From assembly GCA_030849805.1 (NCBI GenBank), contig JASANZ010002237.1, positions 26,865-90,864 on the forward strand: DNA of 64,000 nucleotides. Direction: 5' to 3'. The notes under the pieces were generated by a model. It was not told the origin of the DNA. It searched no databases and saw only the letters and a list, made by a program, of their open reading frames with translations. Shown piece by piece: positions 42,701 to 49,603 of the stretch. Made by a program: the position numbers and the translations under genes. The stretch's first letter is position 1, and each line of letters opens with the position of its first letter. This DNA comes from Sergeia podlipaevii (taxonomy: Eukaryota; Euglenozoa; Kinetoplastea; Trypanosomatida; Trypanosomatidae).

Positions 42701-45700
42701 GGAGCTCCTTTAAGGGCACGCGTGGGGGTAGCGGAGTCAACGCCGTCGTCGAGGGGACGTCTTTGATCTCCAAAACTTTTCTCACACGGGGGACGGCGGC
42801 AACCGCGGCAGCAGTCGTGACAGCAGCAATAGCAGCTGTAATGCTTCCCAGCAGCTCTGGTGCAGCCATGGATGCAGATGGGAGCACAAACGATGCCCTG
42901 TTGATCCCTAAGAATGGCGCAAGCAGCTGCTCCTCGTCCCCTTTGTCTTCGCCGCCAATGCCGACGATGCTCGTATTTTTGACATAGTTCTCCAACTTTG
43001 CAAGTGCTTCATACACCTCGCCCTTGTGGGAACTCTTCTTGAACTGTCCTACCCAGCTCTCAACTATGTTTGTCACCACGTATGCCTGATGGACTGACAA
43101 ATCTATGCGTAGTTTCGGTACCTTGAGGCGTACGATGACACTCTCATGTCTCGTATTGCTGTCGTCAATGCGCACGAGGAAGTCAGCCATCACAAGCACT
43201 TCATGCAGCAGCATAAAACCTCTTCGTGGTCGCAGCACAGCCCCTTCCACCGTTGTAATCTCCGCATACAGTTTGCTGAACATTGCCTTGTTGCTGTAGT
43301 AGAGCATGTCCTCAGAGGCATCCGCCGCCGCACTCCGCCGCCTCCGCCGCTTTTCAGTCTCCGTGAGTGGGTGAGACTCTACGCGAATACGTCCGAGTGA
43401 GACCACCACTGCCGCCTCCTCACGCTCTCCTCGCAAGGACCTTGGAGCAATAATGAAAGGCGCCGAGACATCCACAGAGAGAAGTACTCCCTTTACGTTC
43501 GACATGGCCCTCCGCAGCTCATGCGTCGCCGCAGTGCCTACCGCGCTCGCCGCTTGCAGAGTAGACTCCGTTATACGTGAGACATCGATGCCAGACGGGA
43601 GCGAGAAGAAGTCGAGCACATCGGTGATAGAGTCTGGGTCAATGGCAATGCGCAACGGCAGTAGACGAGCACGTATGGCAGTATCGAGGCGAGTGTCAGG
43701 CAGCGGCTGCTCTGGTGGGTTCAAGAACACATCCAACTCCAAGAGTGGAGAAATGGCAACTCCGCCGTTGCTGTTGCTATAAACAATGGGAGTATGATTC
43801 ATTTTATTGGCATCGTCGCGGTGCGGATGGCCTGAAGTACTACCTGCAGAGGTGCCGGCTATGCCGCTAGTAGCAGCACCCGCCGTGTGGGTTTGCTGCC
43901 TCGCTTTGGCAGTGCTATGGACAATCTCTCCTAGCGTGGGCATCGTCGTCACAAGCCCACCGGACATACTAGTGCTAGTACCAGACATCGCTGTAACAGA
44001 GTCCTGTGTATGCCGGACACCTACATTCATAGCCTCTACGAGATTGGGAATGAGCGAGCCGCCCGCGTACGTGCGCACGGGATTCGTCACGACAATGTTA
44101 TAAAGCCGCAAGAAGATCTGTAAGGAGTCCTTCTTATTGAACTTCACTACTTGACACCCAAGCTGCTGCACCTGTAGGGTCGTGTTCAAGCCGTTTGCCA
44201 TGTCAATATGCGCGCTCAAGTAGGGAAGGTCAAGGATCAGAGAGAACCACTTGTATGTGAGGGGAAGCTGTGAAGGAGCAGGGCCTGGTGTGGTATCCAT
44301 AGGCGTCCCTGCCCCTGTTAGAGAGCGGTCGTCCTCGTCACTAACACTCCACTGCGTGCCACCGCCAGCGTCAGAGGCCGATGCAGAGAGAGGCGCGGTG
44401 CCTGCCACCAAGTGGCCACCACCCTTGCAGATGCTTTTACTATTACTCGTGTTGCCGCCCACGATGCCATAGTCCCGCTCTAGATCTCGCAGAAAGATAT
44501 CCTCTGCGTCGAGATCGCTTTGCGCCTTGCTGGCTGTCGGCACCACCTCCTCCGTTTTCCTACCAAATAGCCACCCAAACCAACTGCTTCTATTGTTGTT
44601 ATCATTTTTACTACCGTTGCTAGAGGCTAGAGGCTTTGGCGATGTTGCAGCGAGAGCTGCCTCAGCAGCCCTGCGAGCCTCCTCCTTATCCTTCCGTCGT
44701 GCCTGGATGTCACTCGCAAGCTGTGTGTACACCCTCTGCCGCCCCGCGATCATGCTCTTCACAGTCATGAAGCGGCAAATAAACTTGTAGTCCCGCTTTC
44801 TCTCAGGCGTCAGCTCTACCTTGTACATCACATCTCTGTAAAGAGATTGGTAATCTTGCGTGAACGCATCGGAAAGCCGATTGAGCACGCGTTCGCGTCT
44901 TGGCTCCGCGCACAGCACCTGTATCACACGGATGGCGTATCGCCACCACTCCCGTGCGTGCCCCTTGACCCTACTTGTGGGTCTGAAAGAAGCGAATGCT
45001 GCAATGTCAGCCCAGTTGCTAAACATAGACACCGTTTGGACAATTGTGGTGTACTGTGCTCTCGTTAAGCGAGCCATGATGTGCTGAAGCTGAACTTTAA
45101 TGGCCACGTAAGGAGTCATAAGGAGCTCCTGAATGTATTTCTTAAAAACCAGCTGGGCGTCGATGCTGCCAGCGACTGGTCCTAAAATAGTGGAGTTGCC
45201 AACATTACCATCGCGTATGCGCTGTCGCATGGCGTGGTACCACGCTTGCCAGTCTTCTATTCTCGTATACCAGCATCGTCCAATCGCTGCGTTGGCGCGC
45301 ATTTCACGAGGATCATCGCAATACACCTGCAATTCTGAGAAGACCAGCCGCTTAAACAGTCTCTGAAGCTTTGAAGGGTCAGTGAAGGAAGGTTGATTGG
45401 TTTGCTCGTCAATGGCGAGCAACTGCACGTCACCAAGGATGGCGCCGATCACGGCACTACCACTTATATCCTCATAGCGCACATGCACGGCGTTCATCTT
45501 TACGATAATATTATTCACAATTAACTCAGCTAGGCGAGTAAAGTAGTTGCCTCCCTTGCCTGCCTTGGCGTCCTCTGCCCCTTCTACCTTTGCAGCGGCA
45601 TCTACGACTTCCTTATGGCGCTTGCGCTCCGCTTCATACGCGCCAAGTTCCTTCTCTTTCTGTGTCGCCACCGCGTCCCATGAGGCTGCCTTCTTCTTCT

Positions 45701-46079
45701 TACTCACCCTCGAGTGAGGAGCCTCTGCAAACTTACAATTATTCATGGCCTGCGTGTTCGTGCCTCCGCACACGGTAAGAAGTAGCTCTCCAATTTCAAT
45801 CACGATAGGCTCTGAGCGAAGATGTCGCACTGGAATACGTAGGCTCACGTTCTTACAGACACCTCTGTGAATACGCAAGGGCAACCTACCGCTGCCACCT
45901 GAGCCACCATCTGCGTTACCCGAGTCTAGCAGACTATCCAGCACACTTGCCTTGATGACAAGATCGCTAAGTGACGCTCTTCCATTCCACAAATCAATAC
46001 GTAGCTGCTTCTCATCGATATTTTCCGCAAACTTAGCCAAGTATGGGACAATGAGTGCGGCGATATACTTTTCAAGCAT
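27798..46079 (-). CDS. VPS13: Giant VPS13-type bridge lipid-transfer protein with C-terminal DysF domains, 6093 aa
   Basis: VPS13/chorein proteins form a long hydrophobic groove that carries lipids between membranes at contact sites. The N-terminus is a clear chorein domain (MLEKYIAALIVPYLAKFAEN; VKMNAVHVRYEDISG), followed by thousands of residues of groove-type repeats. A C-x2-C ... C-x2-C motif sits at C3853, C3856, C3874 and C3877. The adaptor-binding (VAB/SHR-BD) region spans roughly 4120-5100, with repeated conserved Asn-containing strands (VFNFCNRDLVISG, RLHNRLPYDVTL, IIINRTRFPLFV, LLLNRTSRALEL). The VPS13_C region is near 5280-5440 (GAPLKFVSGISGGAVRMY; GLIKGVAQGLLGVVTNP). Unusually, DysF-type modules follow: EGWTFSTKYYG ... 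RIRRKRW (about 5555-5605), then YEYEARAKMRGWS (about 6005) and GWSWLGEWHHV ... GWTVL ... VRRRLWQRR (6048-6090). The protein is longer than human VPS13B or VPS13D (about 4000-4400). It is intronless, and its start is the first ATG. Confidence 0.95.
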   Translation of the reverse strand: MLEKYIAALIVPYLAKFAENIDEKQLRIDLWNGRASLSDLVIKASVLDSLLDSGNADGGSGGSGRLPLRIHRGVCKNVSLRIPVRHLRSEPIVIEIGELLLTVCGGTNTQAMNNCKFAEAPHSRVSKKKKAASWDAVATQKEKELGAYEAERKRHKEVVDAAAKVEGAEDAKAGKGGNYFTRLAELIVNNIIVKMNAVHVRYEDISGSAVIGAILGDVQLLAIDEQTNQPSFTDPSKLQRLFKRLVFSELQVYCDDPREMRANAAIGRCWYTRIEDWQAWYHAMRQRIRDGNVGNSTILGPVAGSIDAQLVFKKYIQELLMTPYVAIKVQLQHIMARLTRAQYTTIVQTVSMFSNWADIAAFASFRPTSRVKGHAREWWRYAIRVIQVLCAEPRRERVLNRLSDAFTQDYQSLYRDVMYKVELTPERKRDYKFICRFMTVKSMIAGRQRVYTQLASDIQARRKDKEEARRAAEAALAATSPKPLASSNGSKNDNNNRSSWFGWLFGRKTEEVVPTASKAQSDLDAEDIFLRDLERDYGIVGGNTSNSKSICKGGGHLVAGTAPLSASASDAGGGTQWSVSDEDDRSLTGAGTPMDTTPGPAPSQLPLTYKWFSLILDLPYLSAHIDMANGLNTTLQVQQLGCQVVKFNKKDSLQIFLRLYNIVVTNPVRTYAGGSLIPNLVEAMNVGVRHTQDSVTAMSGTSTSMSGGLVTTMPTLGEIVHSTAKARQQTHTAGAATSGIAGTSAGSTSGHPHRDDANKMNHTPIVYSNSNGGVAISPLLELDVFLNPPEQPLPDTRLDTAIRARLLPLRIAIDPDSITDVLDFFSLPSGIDVSRITESTLQAASAVGTAATHELRRAMSNVKGVLLSVDVSAPFIIAPRSLRGEREEAAVVVSLGRIRVESHPLTETEKRRRRRSAAADASEDMLYYSNKAMFSKLYAEITTVEGAVLRPRRGFMLLHEVLVMADFLVRIDDSNTRHESVIVRLKVPKLRIDLSVHQAYVVTNIVESWVGQFKKSSHKGEVYEALAKLENYVKNTSIVGIGGEDKGDEEQLLAPFLGINRASFVLPSASMAAPELLGSITAAIAAVTTAAAVAAVPRVRKVLEIKDVPSTTALTPLPPRVPLKELPPGEDMPKARVELLVVEVGIHVHEDDPEILRTAPDPRFSLTFASIELIIALRSHTKKLLMVFKEPCIFDTRDRLHPILESPIVRLDVGIPKARPNSVGVLAESAVIGRIGTPFMELLEVVMDVVNLILSLVDSAEGKIDTKILNEEQLHMSPTDLIYQLQVIHEQWHTPNKRVVNLSVSIRGTARIEFWDRRAGDTQDYPLVVAEGKGIEMFLKKNKVTIDLTCGVRELTGTIMTDHMGLLDGNKVVIYSAKPSSHQQDALLRLQTPKNRPSRLHSSGKKSKIGVSPLPTPTNARRSSNHHRSKNNNNHTGGGDNFSTREKDGAAATSSSSHFTISYRRSRPVMPMFEDVDGKRTLTNPGELCFSSALGVTLGASIVCVDVHTVMILYNYLTNGFLTRMTQVGDRPLYNGRSLPPIRPGPRTLMRMTVKASDIALELPLDARSGNCQDRYSLAIGDVVVQNIIYGAQEQHGTNVTLKDISMSRVGAATSSRSGKAEAKAHSTRVLRSLLPANTSMEVYVRSDIDQLSLAPMNVAIKCDDLTFDLVDEDVVDIMAMMHQNITCAGLDPREMSVAECSMVWQMPNEEDAISRSPSQLPRKRIAATAAGAAWLHHVELPPPGPPREILMTLLVANLGLRFFHLVGSGRVSGSSSSSTRRALPPPPTFTLTGTTTKLLYAFNEHRLEVDWNALEVLDGRGGVTSNLMQCDAGSVQLVDAFATKASLSQTLGIRQTTHASVEASATIPSGATHCGNTLEQDSSAKGIVPLTDTTAVATTSSATPAAAEAPFMMRVFSLEFTLRRFALSDQWLTVYDTFCNETVSAVNSAPQSVALALSRSIADGTTRPATLEHPPLQPTPQAAFRCIVTTPSVVVPLLTTQRSILAEAHATALLADMVFSPEGNSFAVKMQDLRLFDMPSGLTIVSKLKISSSTDGAAWWSNEEADDDDISGSSHGDTSMKGEDFLQSAEDETRCASRIPLQKRGQANLSSLPSSFPFSLPPLPPLEETVAATATEAATDRGSEDVEVLEVFFTTNPAALKNTLKVTLRQLDVLLSMPIVYGLMDYFTSPVQPASKIASLGVMREQRERMARAAENMVATSALQVQLFWQRPRIVMVGDALDLKDTSRQVEAQLGVLRAAFLMDRRNDAFALSLKISDFGLVDFLDKCTLCLTMTSHRGNQQVLVILDKTIAILLPSEVERLAWVLQRNVMLPREALRYYGDLMEVATPVPVPSPPVLTASTRTAAATYYDEVPPTVSVTQIAKRSAPASPATSSVSRKSGSTKQKKKKAAATHRASMSSLFNAAASEDSLSISAVAADAAAAVVTPSRKPSTLSRDSTEATSPPPSRTEPSASSPPLHLPAAAASTATPTPLRTTHVRFNGLLLALYDLSGSNTHTVNLSALDVDIAANGDVKLWVPEINVVEHFTDQFLLMSVSPEATAARGAVLLKDPDPTTLAAAAPATEPQCAVFITRTAATNHTQLLLSAVVVKALPKGIGGLVDTLLSIQYPTGLYTPPSSTPPLTFLSTTSTPRRTDKSSAGAAEKEENSMEGALAATLRPSEAQKSMKNATGDDGGATVVAAVSTLAKKQVQQQQLQQKVGKTVSSTSTTAVVVPATTGMLTATSEEAELDDEERQELLLYQSFVYFKRRMDLREAVVAASASEAASVAAATTSVKTENVKGELAMEEEGNQPISTFAVRLAECCIRFVHDDEDVAEARLSVVCCELVSYEDGSSKTQFTLDALSMEDTCSLGTLYPKLLASCADHQVHSHGGEKAKASAAEEYGAEAKKFIDFIHWSDSPANAVAVDAPPSPPLPVPTTAKEAESGPLPGLTPNPLSTSPSTLSSSSLQTSPRYYAKYVNCEVGNLSVVIVPQLARVLVAAMSEVQNYVSEGNRRRAFEFVNDHSTEVTNRRDVQALTKVDLVIHRPRFLIVKGPTSSQGIELYPGKLAITSRLVHRDDSTGRMEEINVRRGANVGRSSAFIYTNSSVPATTCSNNGSSSGVINTKQKSGSPRSGGDGAVGAGTSSATISSSCGSGFSQCEVLELMVEKMDIKLLGQDAFKRDCLFTVTYLRCYKEENADASVSTAAAAHSQTQPRSLQSKATAASSSPSRTSAPTLLENMPPAAELTFSIPTLAIALSTEQAEFAMDVFGAFLNDEARHSKRRSCSEGEEGAEGGQLGSFTTPQNGGRHTSRTSPTSAVAGAAASPHSPPPLGAISATTMASPSGYGGGPRRRRETSLMASPSGLPRTSGEIAAHYQKKLSKKSFRIIATIDELDADIVYVFHLSTSDVKAMSHSSPAVGGILVVTVASVCIQHIGAHVEEIVQLGATVTRNEARLNDVVDVLKVKDLMVRSVRPAPVLVRASVEHSAYLSTETVLDVATEAIHITISPTILFDTREVLYLPFCYKVFRIPIDPLPILKLDDAITVLNADLTLDDKHVLLTTNRTRCCYELDLNKHCLSFTGPPSGQIVLSEGCQLTISNGTIVIPGMYTLGSFVSYGPATTLFTTDTCTIEKQYQNIANTTFFDISALETVKAAAAAAAAAERGGRQRTGRPGTSRSDSSPMGEGTTYGSEALALMEELWHDRTERLVASFTCKDAEVHVISEEVMDFSSTVCMEIQAKLMQDNEHRAVSRRTVDLQVFDLHSGVSDEHVLLPTNLTATLSGVDNVSVTIALDSLEFCTRTALLRSFVELGKDFGTAFLEESTLRRTKPTVQFESATFAPLVPVVTPGQCQHCGQFGAFIGSEATAMGVLCYRCCTGKDCMPATDFRIDVPLIDAVFVGTNGDLTHFCLHDTVFGLDPNMDMQVVLRGSLYTFSNSASVWEPLIEMFEGGLVGSANTHDYRIRVDRLDFVLSPMSIYILRRITTDYNTTTTVQKRLRNKFRRRAQRRAVAAYNGLPMYVDVDDYVNSGDSDALDDVPDLDVDLSHSLMASGSVFDVMRNSGHFYNTATAATAAAVATLNAGRERRSRSGSTSRRRSLLVAAGKTDAKKPKTHITRYAHVRVFNFCNRDLVISGQGVSPFGGRVEFNTVNTSVTVNRLVPLSQADKGYVVSLSYPPLYLEGRDMLLETSVSLSREEGARHLKRFVNMKIYPLHTQSNSIICVENHLGCTVNASLSHSAMQPGERVYLPTDANLKTKILIQPVVTLPGITTGQSSDASATSAREIKYAPGVALEGGYSPTIRDLLSTTLTQLVCRPVAPPASEAAASATAAAAQVWSPLSMGSPRFHLHPAGGGGGGGRPSRDKEQHSGRGGAATGPMMVCVVIKQEAIRGGVPSFVISIEPRFRLHNRLPYDVTLTLIPDVNGNVVKGKADASAYKGTRRITVQSEDQRELPLGTFSLSQVAVVVEARQVEGDMVEVYTSTALNIKSSSESFHITLRSQQSEQREMTLCARNVATTVLLTSPFLIVNHAPLDLTVQECIPTTGELRCGPSNAFGATPLAPSAIAERNFTYLPANMGVWFVAAPLDCNKKEELFVNVCYKNFIARRVPLHVQQRGLIVMEEMQSEESGQQHEGKDRPLSGNKTRRHPVGRGTTSGMPASQRRVCHLAYVTRVDRGGSRCVTIAPRWIIINRTRFPLFVAPSAYGGFSAREAYAAATAALTAEHADSEASPTGTPTQHTQEIDAYTEALKKTAQKISSAEARSVFLQDRSYAVVLGSGHSMPLYRTPFCPPDLGYHLHVLQDLDAPLYGTPVELETIHMSTVVAYKPPGESEEGAVIEQPYGYVCDAPVRAKPKRDRFFEVSLSAGDPYTYVIIEEPKVVPFLLLNRTSRALELRDTSDKSDGRILGRVAAGCGTELILDTTVTMKARVVLLNDDGTAASDNAEGGKGVVFDLSRNMSHQEIDHQQRVGGGLEYRLSYGEYGQQLVEIVYGSNYGHIARTSRACPPTPINLLLNVSVVTIALVMPGKDVIFAAITDTRFSWDREHAKEVLHFSIKNFQVDNQTEITPRYDACLLAIRKSEAGAAISGFVERHIVPVRSLWWIEEARLDVTPIALRVSDTLLVSLAKLFRKVKEITEYECARASGEDAQSGAYDRGVVVRGRGTDSRGISASQRCPTPVELFDAAPRQANVLLTSIILERFIINPIVLRVWLNRDGEHDFFRENLNSKDSAMLSMMVKSCDDVRVSIPGIASVKRSSRLGVMLHWLAKSYLDALLAQLKGLIFQYASSLPFIGAPLKFVSGISGGAVRMYKEPVDGLATSKRAFAQGLASGSAGFALEFAGGGLSAFANLTDAGSRLLSMGGGVSEQERRKQNTLTAIADGFKGVYKRPMEGHAESGAAGLIKGVAQGLLGVVTNPLSGLLSDFSRATGIAAKLATDTYIPSTKRLRPIRDFYANGGVATWRTVVCVYQYQRVTSTIADHPLNDGDGDAGVTSRGGGSTAGIEGGFAAVSPDASLSVSGSMVGGMSWSSEALRMGVDGPAWYPCRREVATHGSKKISVPAEAWKLDRYGTSFEGWTFSTKYYGIYTDRMSDRVRIRRKRWVALVRPLIFSPVAKYLNICPGMETKVRVRRSLLDGGNGSNNNNAVFLMPEMEAPTFVSGGSASVGEGGDMAGVGIGVRPESITSMDVSASDDVSAGFSAPGVLSACTAQEAEARNHLIASIEADRRKEQMGGQWWLHRNGKMGPPREVQMPGGLKRHETLRASSANNNSGGGRGAGGGGGLHAHARGMSDFFTEDEYVHARAPSWHERMRSWTATGRHTGVRSEALRTKSVVFLDQDNDDGNVKDDGDDEGINSTLQRQSTNAFNNNNNAGGSSSASGTGSGGASIINLNMNVQAPEAPRVGKMRGDTSKSNHSRSNSGAVEIFERQGSCVVQVPPVKAPESHTEHHASGQVKEDLGRRQKASRKAKPNSISSSAASATPLPRLRGADSRAGFPAGPAGRAQETLVEMYEYEARAKMRGWSRRNLDSACPAWQDTHGREVQAKANTKVPAGWSWLGEWHHVGGGDRDGWTVLPSDANVRRRLWQRRMVREAKQK

Positions 46080-46191
46080 TAGTACACGCAGTCAGATTGT
46101 ATTATTGTGTGTGTGTGTATGTATATAAAAATAGGTATTTTAAAAAAAGGATATAATTTTTTAAAAAGAAATCACGTGTAAACAGTTGTGT

Positions 46192-46250
46192 CTATGTAAA
46201 AGATAGAGCAGCAACAAAATGATAATAATAAAGTAAAAAAGAAGAAATAT
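46192..46250 (-). other. Predicted spliced-leader acceptor for VPS13
   Basis: On the minus strand a T-rich tract (TTTCTTCTTTTTTACTTTAT onward) ends in TTTTACATAG, with AG at 46192-46193. No AG occurs between this and ATG 46079, giving a leader of about 112 bases. Confidence 0.6.
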
Positions 46251-46481
46251 ATATATATATATACGCAAGAAAAAAGAAAAAGGGGGAAAATGAACAAAAT
46301 GAATATAGTTACTTGATAAGATCTATATAGTAATAATAAAAACACGCACACGTACGCACAAGAAATAGAAAACAAACAAAAAAGAAAAGGCAAAGAAGTA
46401 GAATGGAAACAATCTGTAGCGAAAGAAAAACTTATATAAAAAAATTGAAACTCTCTCCTCTCGTTACTGTGGCGTTGTGTA

Positions 46482-46516
<35 letters not shown>

Positions 46517-46544
46517 CTATATGAACGTATTCCCCCCCCCCCCC

Positions 46545-46588
46545 NNNNNNNNNNNNNNNNNNNNNNNNNNNNNNNNNNNNNNNNNNNN
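46545..46588. other. Assembly gap (44 N) next to poly-C
   Basis: Forty-four N bases follow a run of about 13 C, which itself follows a GT microsatellite. The gap is intergenic. Confidence 0.95.
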
Positions 46589-49500
46589 TGATATGCACAC
46601 TGCCTGCGTGAGGTATGTCCTTTACTTTTTTTTTTCTTTCCCGCTTTTTAACGCTGTTGATGACAAACACACGCCCGTTCCTAGCCTCCACCTCACTATC
46701 GTAAGACTAGACGCGACGAGAAAAAAAAAAAGAGAGAGAACAAAGGAAAAGAAAGAAGACAGGAGAGGAAAGAAGACTTTGTCTACCTTGTGACGACTGA
46801 TGATCGTTCTCTCTCGGCAGTCTAACCGTGTTGGAAGGTACTGCCAAATTCCTTTTCCTTATGTGTATATGTTACTATTGTGAGTGATGGTCGTTTTTCT
46901 TGCCTTTTGCTGTCGCTTTGTAGTGGAATATCAGGATTCTTTCTTCCTCTTTGTCTCCCTCCTTGAGAGCAAAAATGTAATACGCCTCCTTCTTTTTTTA
47001 TTACACGCTGTAGAGTGCCTACAAGATAAAAAAGAGATAATAATTTAAAAAAAATAGCTCTTGAAAAAAAAAAAAATGAAAGGTATAAATAAAAAAATAA
47101 TGATGATGATAATTTATGTGCTGGCTACTATACTAAATGTCTTCTTTTGCGAAGGAATGGTTTTTTTTTCTTCCTATTTTTTTTCCTTGTTGTCGCTTTT
47201 CCTCCTTCTTAACAACTTTGACGTCAATGATTTGTCGCTAATTGTTCTCAAAAGTGGGCTCTTTTCCGAACAGAAATCTGCCCTCCTCTCCCCACTTCTT
47301 CAAAACAAATATGTTACACGAAATAATGCAACAAAAAAAGAGAGCTGGTAGCTTCTTAATGAAAAGTCAGTGTAGAGGTGGTGTGGAAAGAAACAAAAAG
47401 AAAAGGAATAAAGAGAAAGGAGGGAGGGAAACCGGTTGTCATCATTATAATCCAAAAAAAAAATAATAATAATAAGATAGAGAATGCATTGAAAGATAGA
47501 TGGATATCTGTCAACTAGAGAACCTGCTGTGTCAAAGGTTCAACTGAACATAAAGATGAAGGCAAGCACTGGGAGCCAGAACGGCCTTTTATGCTTATTT
47601 GTTTTTGACTGTTGTTGTTGTTGTGCCGTCAGGTCAGCATAGATGGATATTGAAGAAACAACATAAGGACGGTAACAAATCATGAAGATACTTTTTGCTT
47701 TCCAATAATAATAATAATAATAATAAGCAAGAAAAATGAACTCCAATCCTTACAACATGGAATACAAAGGTATTTATTTTTTGTTGTTTTTTGAAGCAAA
47801 TCAGTGGGCACTTTGCTCAGCACTATTATACTTTATATATATATATATGTATAGTAAATACGTAGATTTGAAAAGCACCACCTAAAAAAAAAAAAAAAAT
47901 AATAATAATAATGATATAAGATGATATAAAATGTAGTGTCACATACACAAAAAAAAAACGTCTTCTATTACCCACATTATACGGGGGTTGAAAAACTTAC
48001 TGAAGCAACAACGGTTTATCCGCTCGCTTCTTTGCCAAAGTACATTTTCGAGCCTCTTTACTTTTCACCCTTTCGCTTCTCTCTCTCTCTCTCTCCTCTG
48101 ACCCAGCTGCCAAAGAAAAAAAGGAGTCCTATATGTTTATAGTGCAACCATGCCATCCCATAAAAGGAAAAATAGATGCGACTTCCTTGCAGCGGAGTCC
48201 TTTTCTTCAAGAAGAAAATAAATAAAAAATAGCACGCTGTCCAACACATACACGGGTTGAGAACATAGCATCCACTAAGTAAGCCATTATATACATCCAT
48301 ATATATATATACGCACACATGCGCACGCAATGCTGAACACCGGAATATAGAAAAGGTAGAGCGAACATAAAGGGTAGTGTTGTATTGCGCTATGCGCCAT
48401 CAGCTCTCATATGCTTTTTTTTAAAGTAGAAAACAAGAACGAGTACATATAAAAATAATGACGTTCTCCTTGCTTTCAAAATCACACATTTTTTTTTTGA
48501 TGTTGTTGTATTGTTACCTCTGCTTGAGATAAATAAAATAAAAAAAGGTATAAAGATATACAAAAAAACAATTTTTATCCTTTTGGAGTCCATACGCGTT
48601 TTATTTTTTTAAAAAAAAAAAGACGCGATCATACTGTGATATATAAAAAGTAAAAACAATTATTTTTTTTAAAAAAAGGAACACCTAAATGTTGTTGTGT
48701 TCTGATTTTGATGGGTATATGTTGCGAGAGATAGAAAAAGATAATGGCCGAGTCCTTAAGGGGATTCACCACAAGAAAGACTGTAAGGTTTCTCCCTCCC
48801 GCTATACTCTCTCACATGTACATACACCTGGATGAATATGCAACTATCTCACACACTACATGTATAAATATATATATATTTGGTTTGAAGTCATGTTTTG
48901 CTTCCTCATCACCGTCATTGTCTAAGCATTCGGGGCTCATTCATCCACCCGCTCCTATCGCAGTAGAAATGCATACACATGCGTCTCTCATTTCTTTCTT
49001 CCCCATCTTCTTGGGTCCCCCGTTATACATATATATATATTCTTTCTCAGGGTAGCATATATAAAAGATGGAGAGCACCAAAACACAATATACTCAATAC
49101 ATTTCAGAAAAAGTGTTTGCAATTTCTGACCAGCAAAAATAAAGGTAATAAAATAAAATAAAATAAAATAGTAAAGGAAGAAAATCATCAATGTAATAAT
49201 AATAAAAAAGAAAGAGCAGAAGCGTAGCAAAGGGGAAAAGAATCACTACAAAAAAAAAGGTTTTAAAATAATAATAATAATAATAATAATAAAATCAACA
49301 ACAATAACATGAAAAGAAAAAAAAGGAAAGGAAAGGAAAGAAAAGGAAAGGGTAGAAGGAAAGAAATAAATAATAATAATAACAGTAAGACTAATGCCTT
49401 TCTTTTTCTCCTCCGCCTGAGCGCAGAGTAGTGGGTAGTAAAAAGAGAAAAAAAGGGGGGAAAAAAAAGGGTGAGGAGAAGAGAGGCAAAGAGAGAGAGA

Positions 49501-49603
49501 GAGAGCAGGGTAAATTAAACAGTTGCAAATCTCTCTCCCTTTTTCATTGCTCATTGCTCCCTCCCTCCCCTCCCCTCCCCCTTTCTTTACGACGTGGTCA
49601 GAG

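Larger units (their letters stand above)
46080..49603. other. 3.5-kb intergenic spacer, the longest in the window
   Basis: AT-rich, with A/T homopolymers, TA, GT (about 46485-46512), ATA (about 49267-49291) and ATAAA (about 49143-49170) repeats, and a 44-base gap. Frames of up to about 100 codons on either strand are Phe/Lys/Ile-rich and unlike the neighbouring genes. It holds the 5' UTR of VPS13 and the 3' UTR of the carbonic anhydrase gene. No RNA gene could be recognised. Its size leaves room for an undetected non-coding RNA. Confidence 0.6.

Noticed and set aside
47061..47351. Plus-strand 96-codon frame resembling a small membrane protein
   Set aside because: It is on the wrong strand for this cluster and is mostly translated homopolymers (poly-Lys, poly-Phe).
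47360..47446. Possible C/D box snoRNA on the minus strand (C box ATGATGA, CTGA about 70 bases downstream)
   Set aside because: The flanks cannot pair into a terminal stem, and the inner part is a T/C-rich low-complexity tract.
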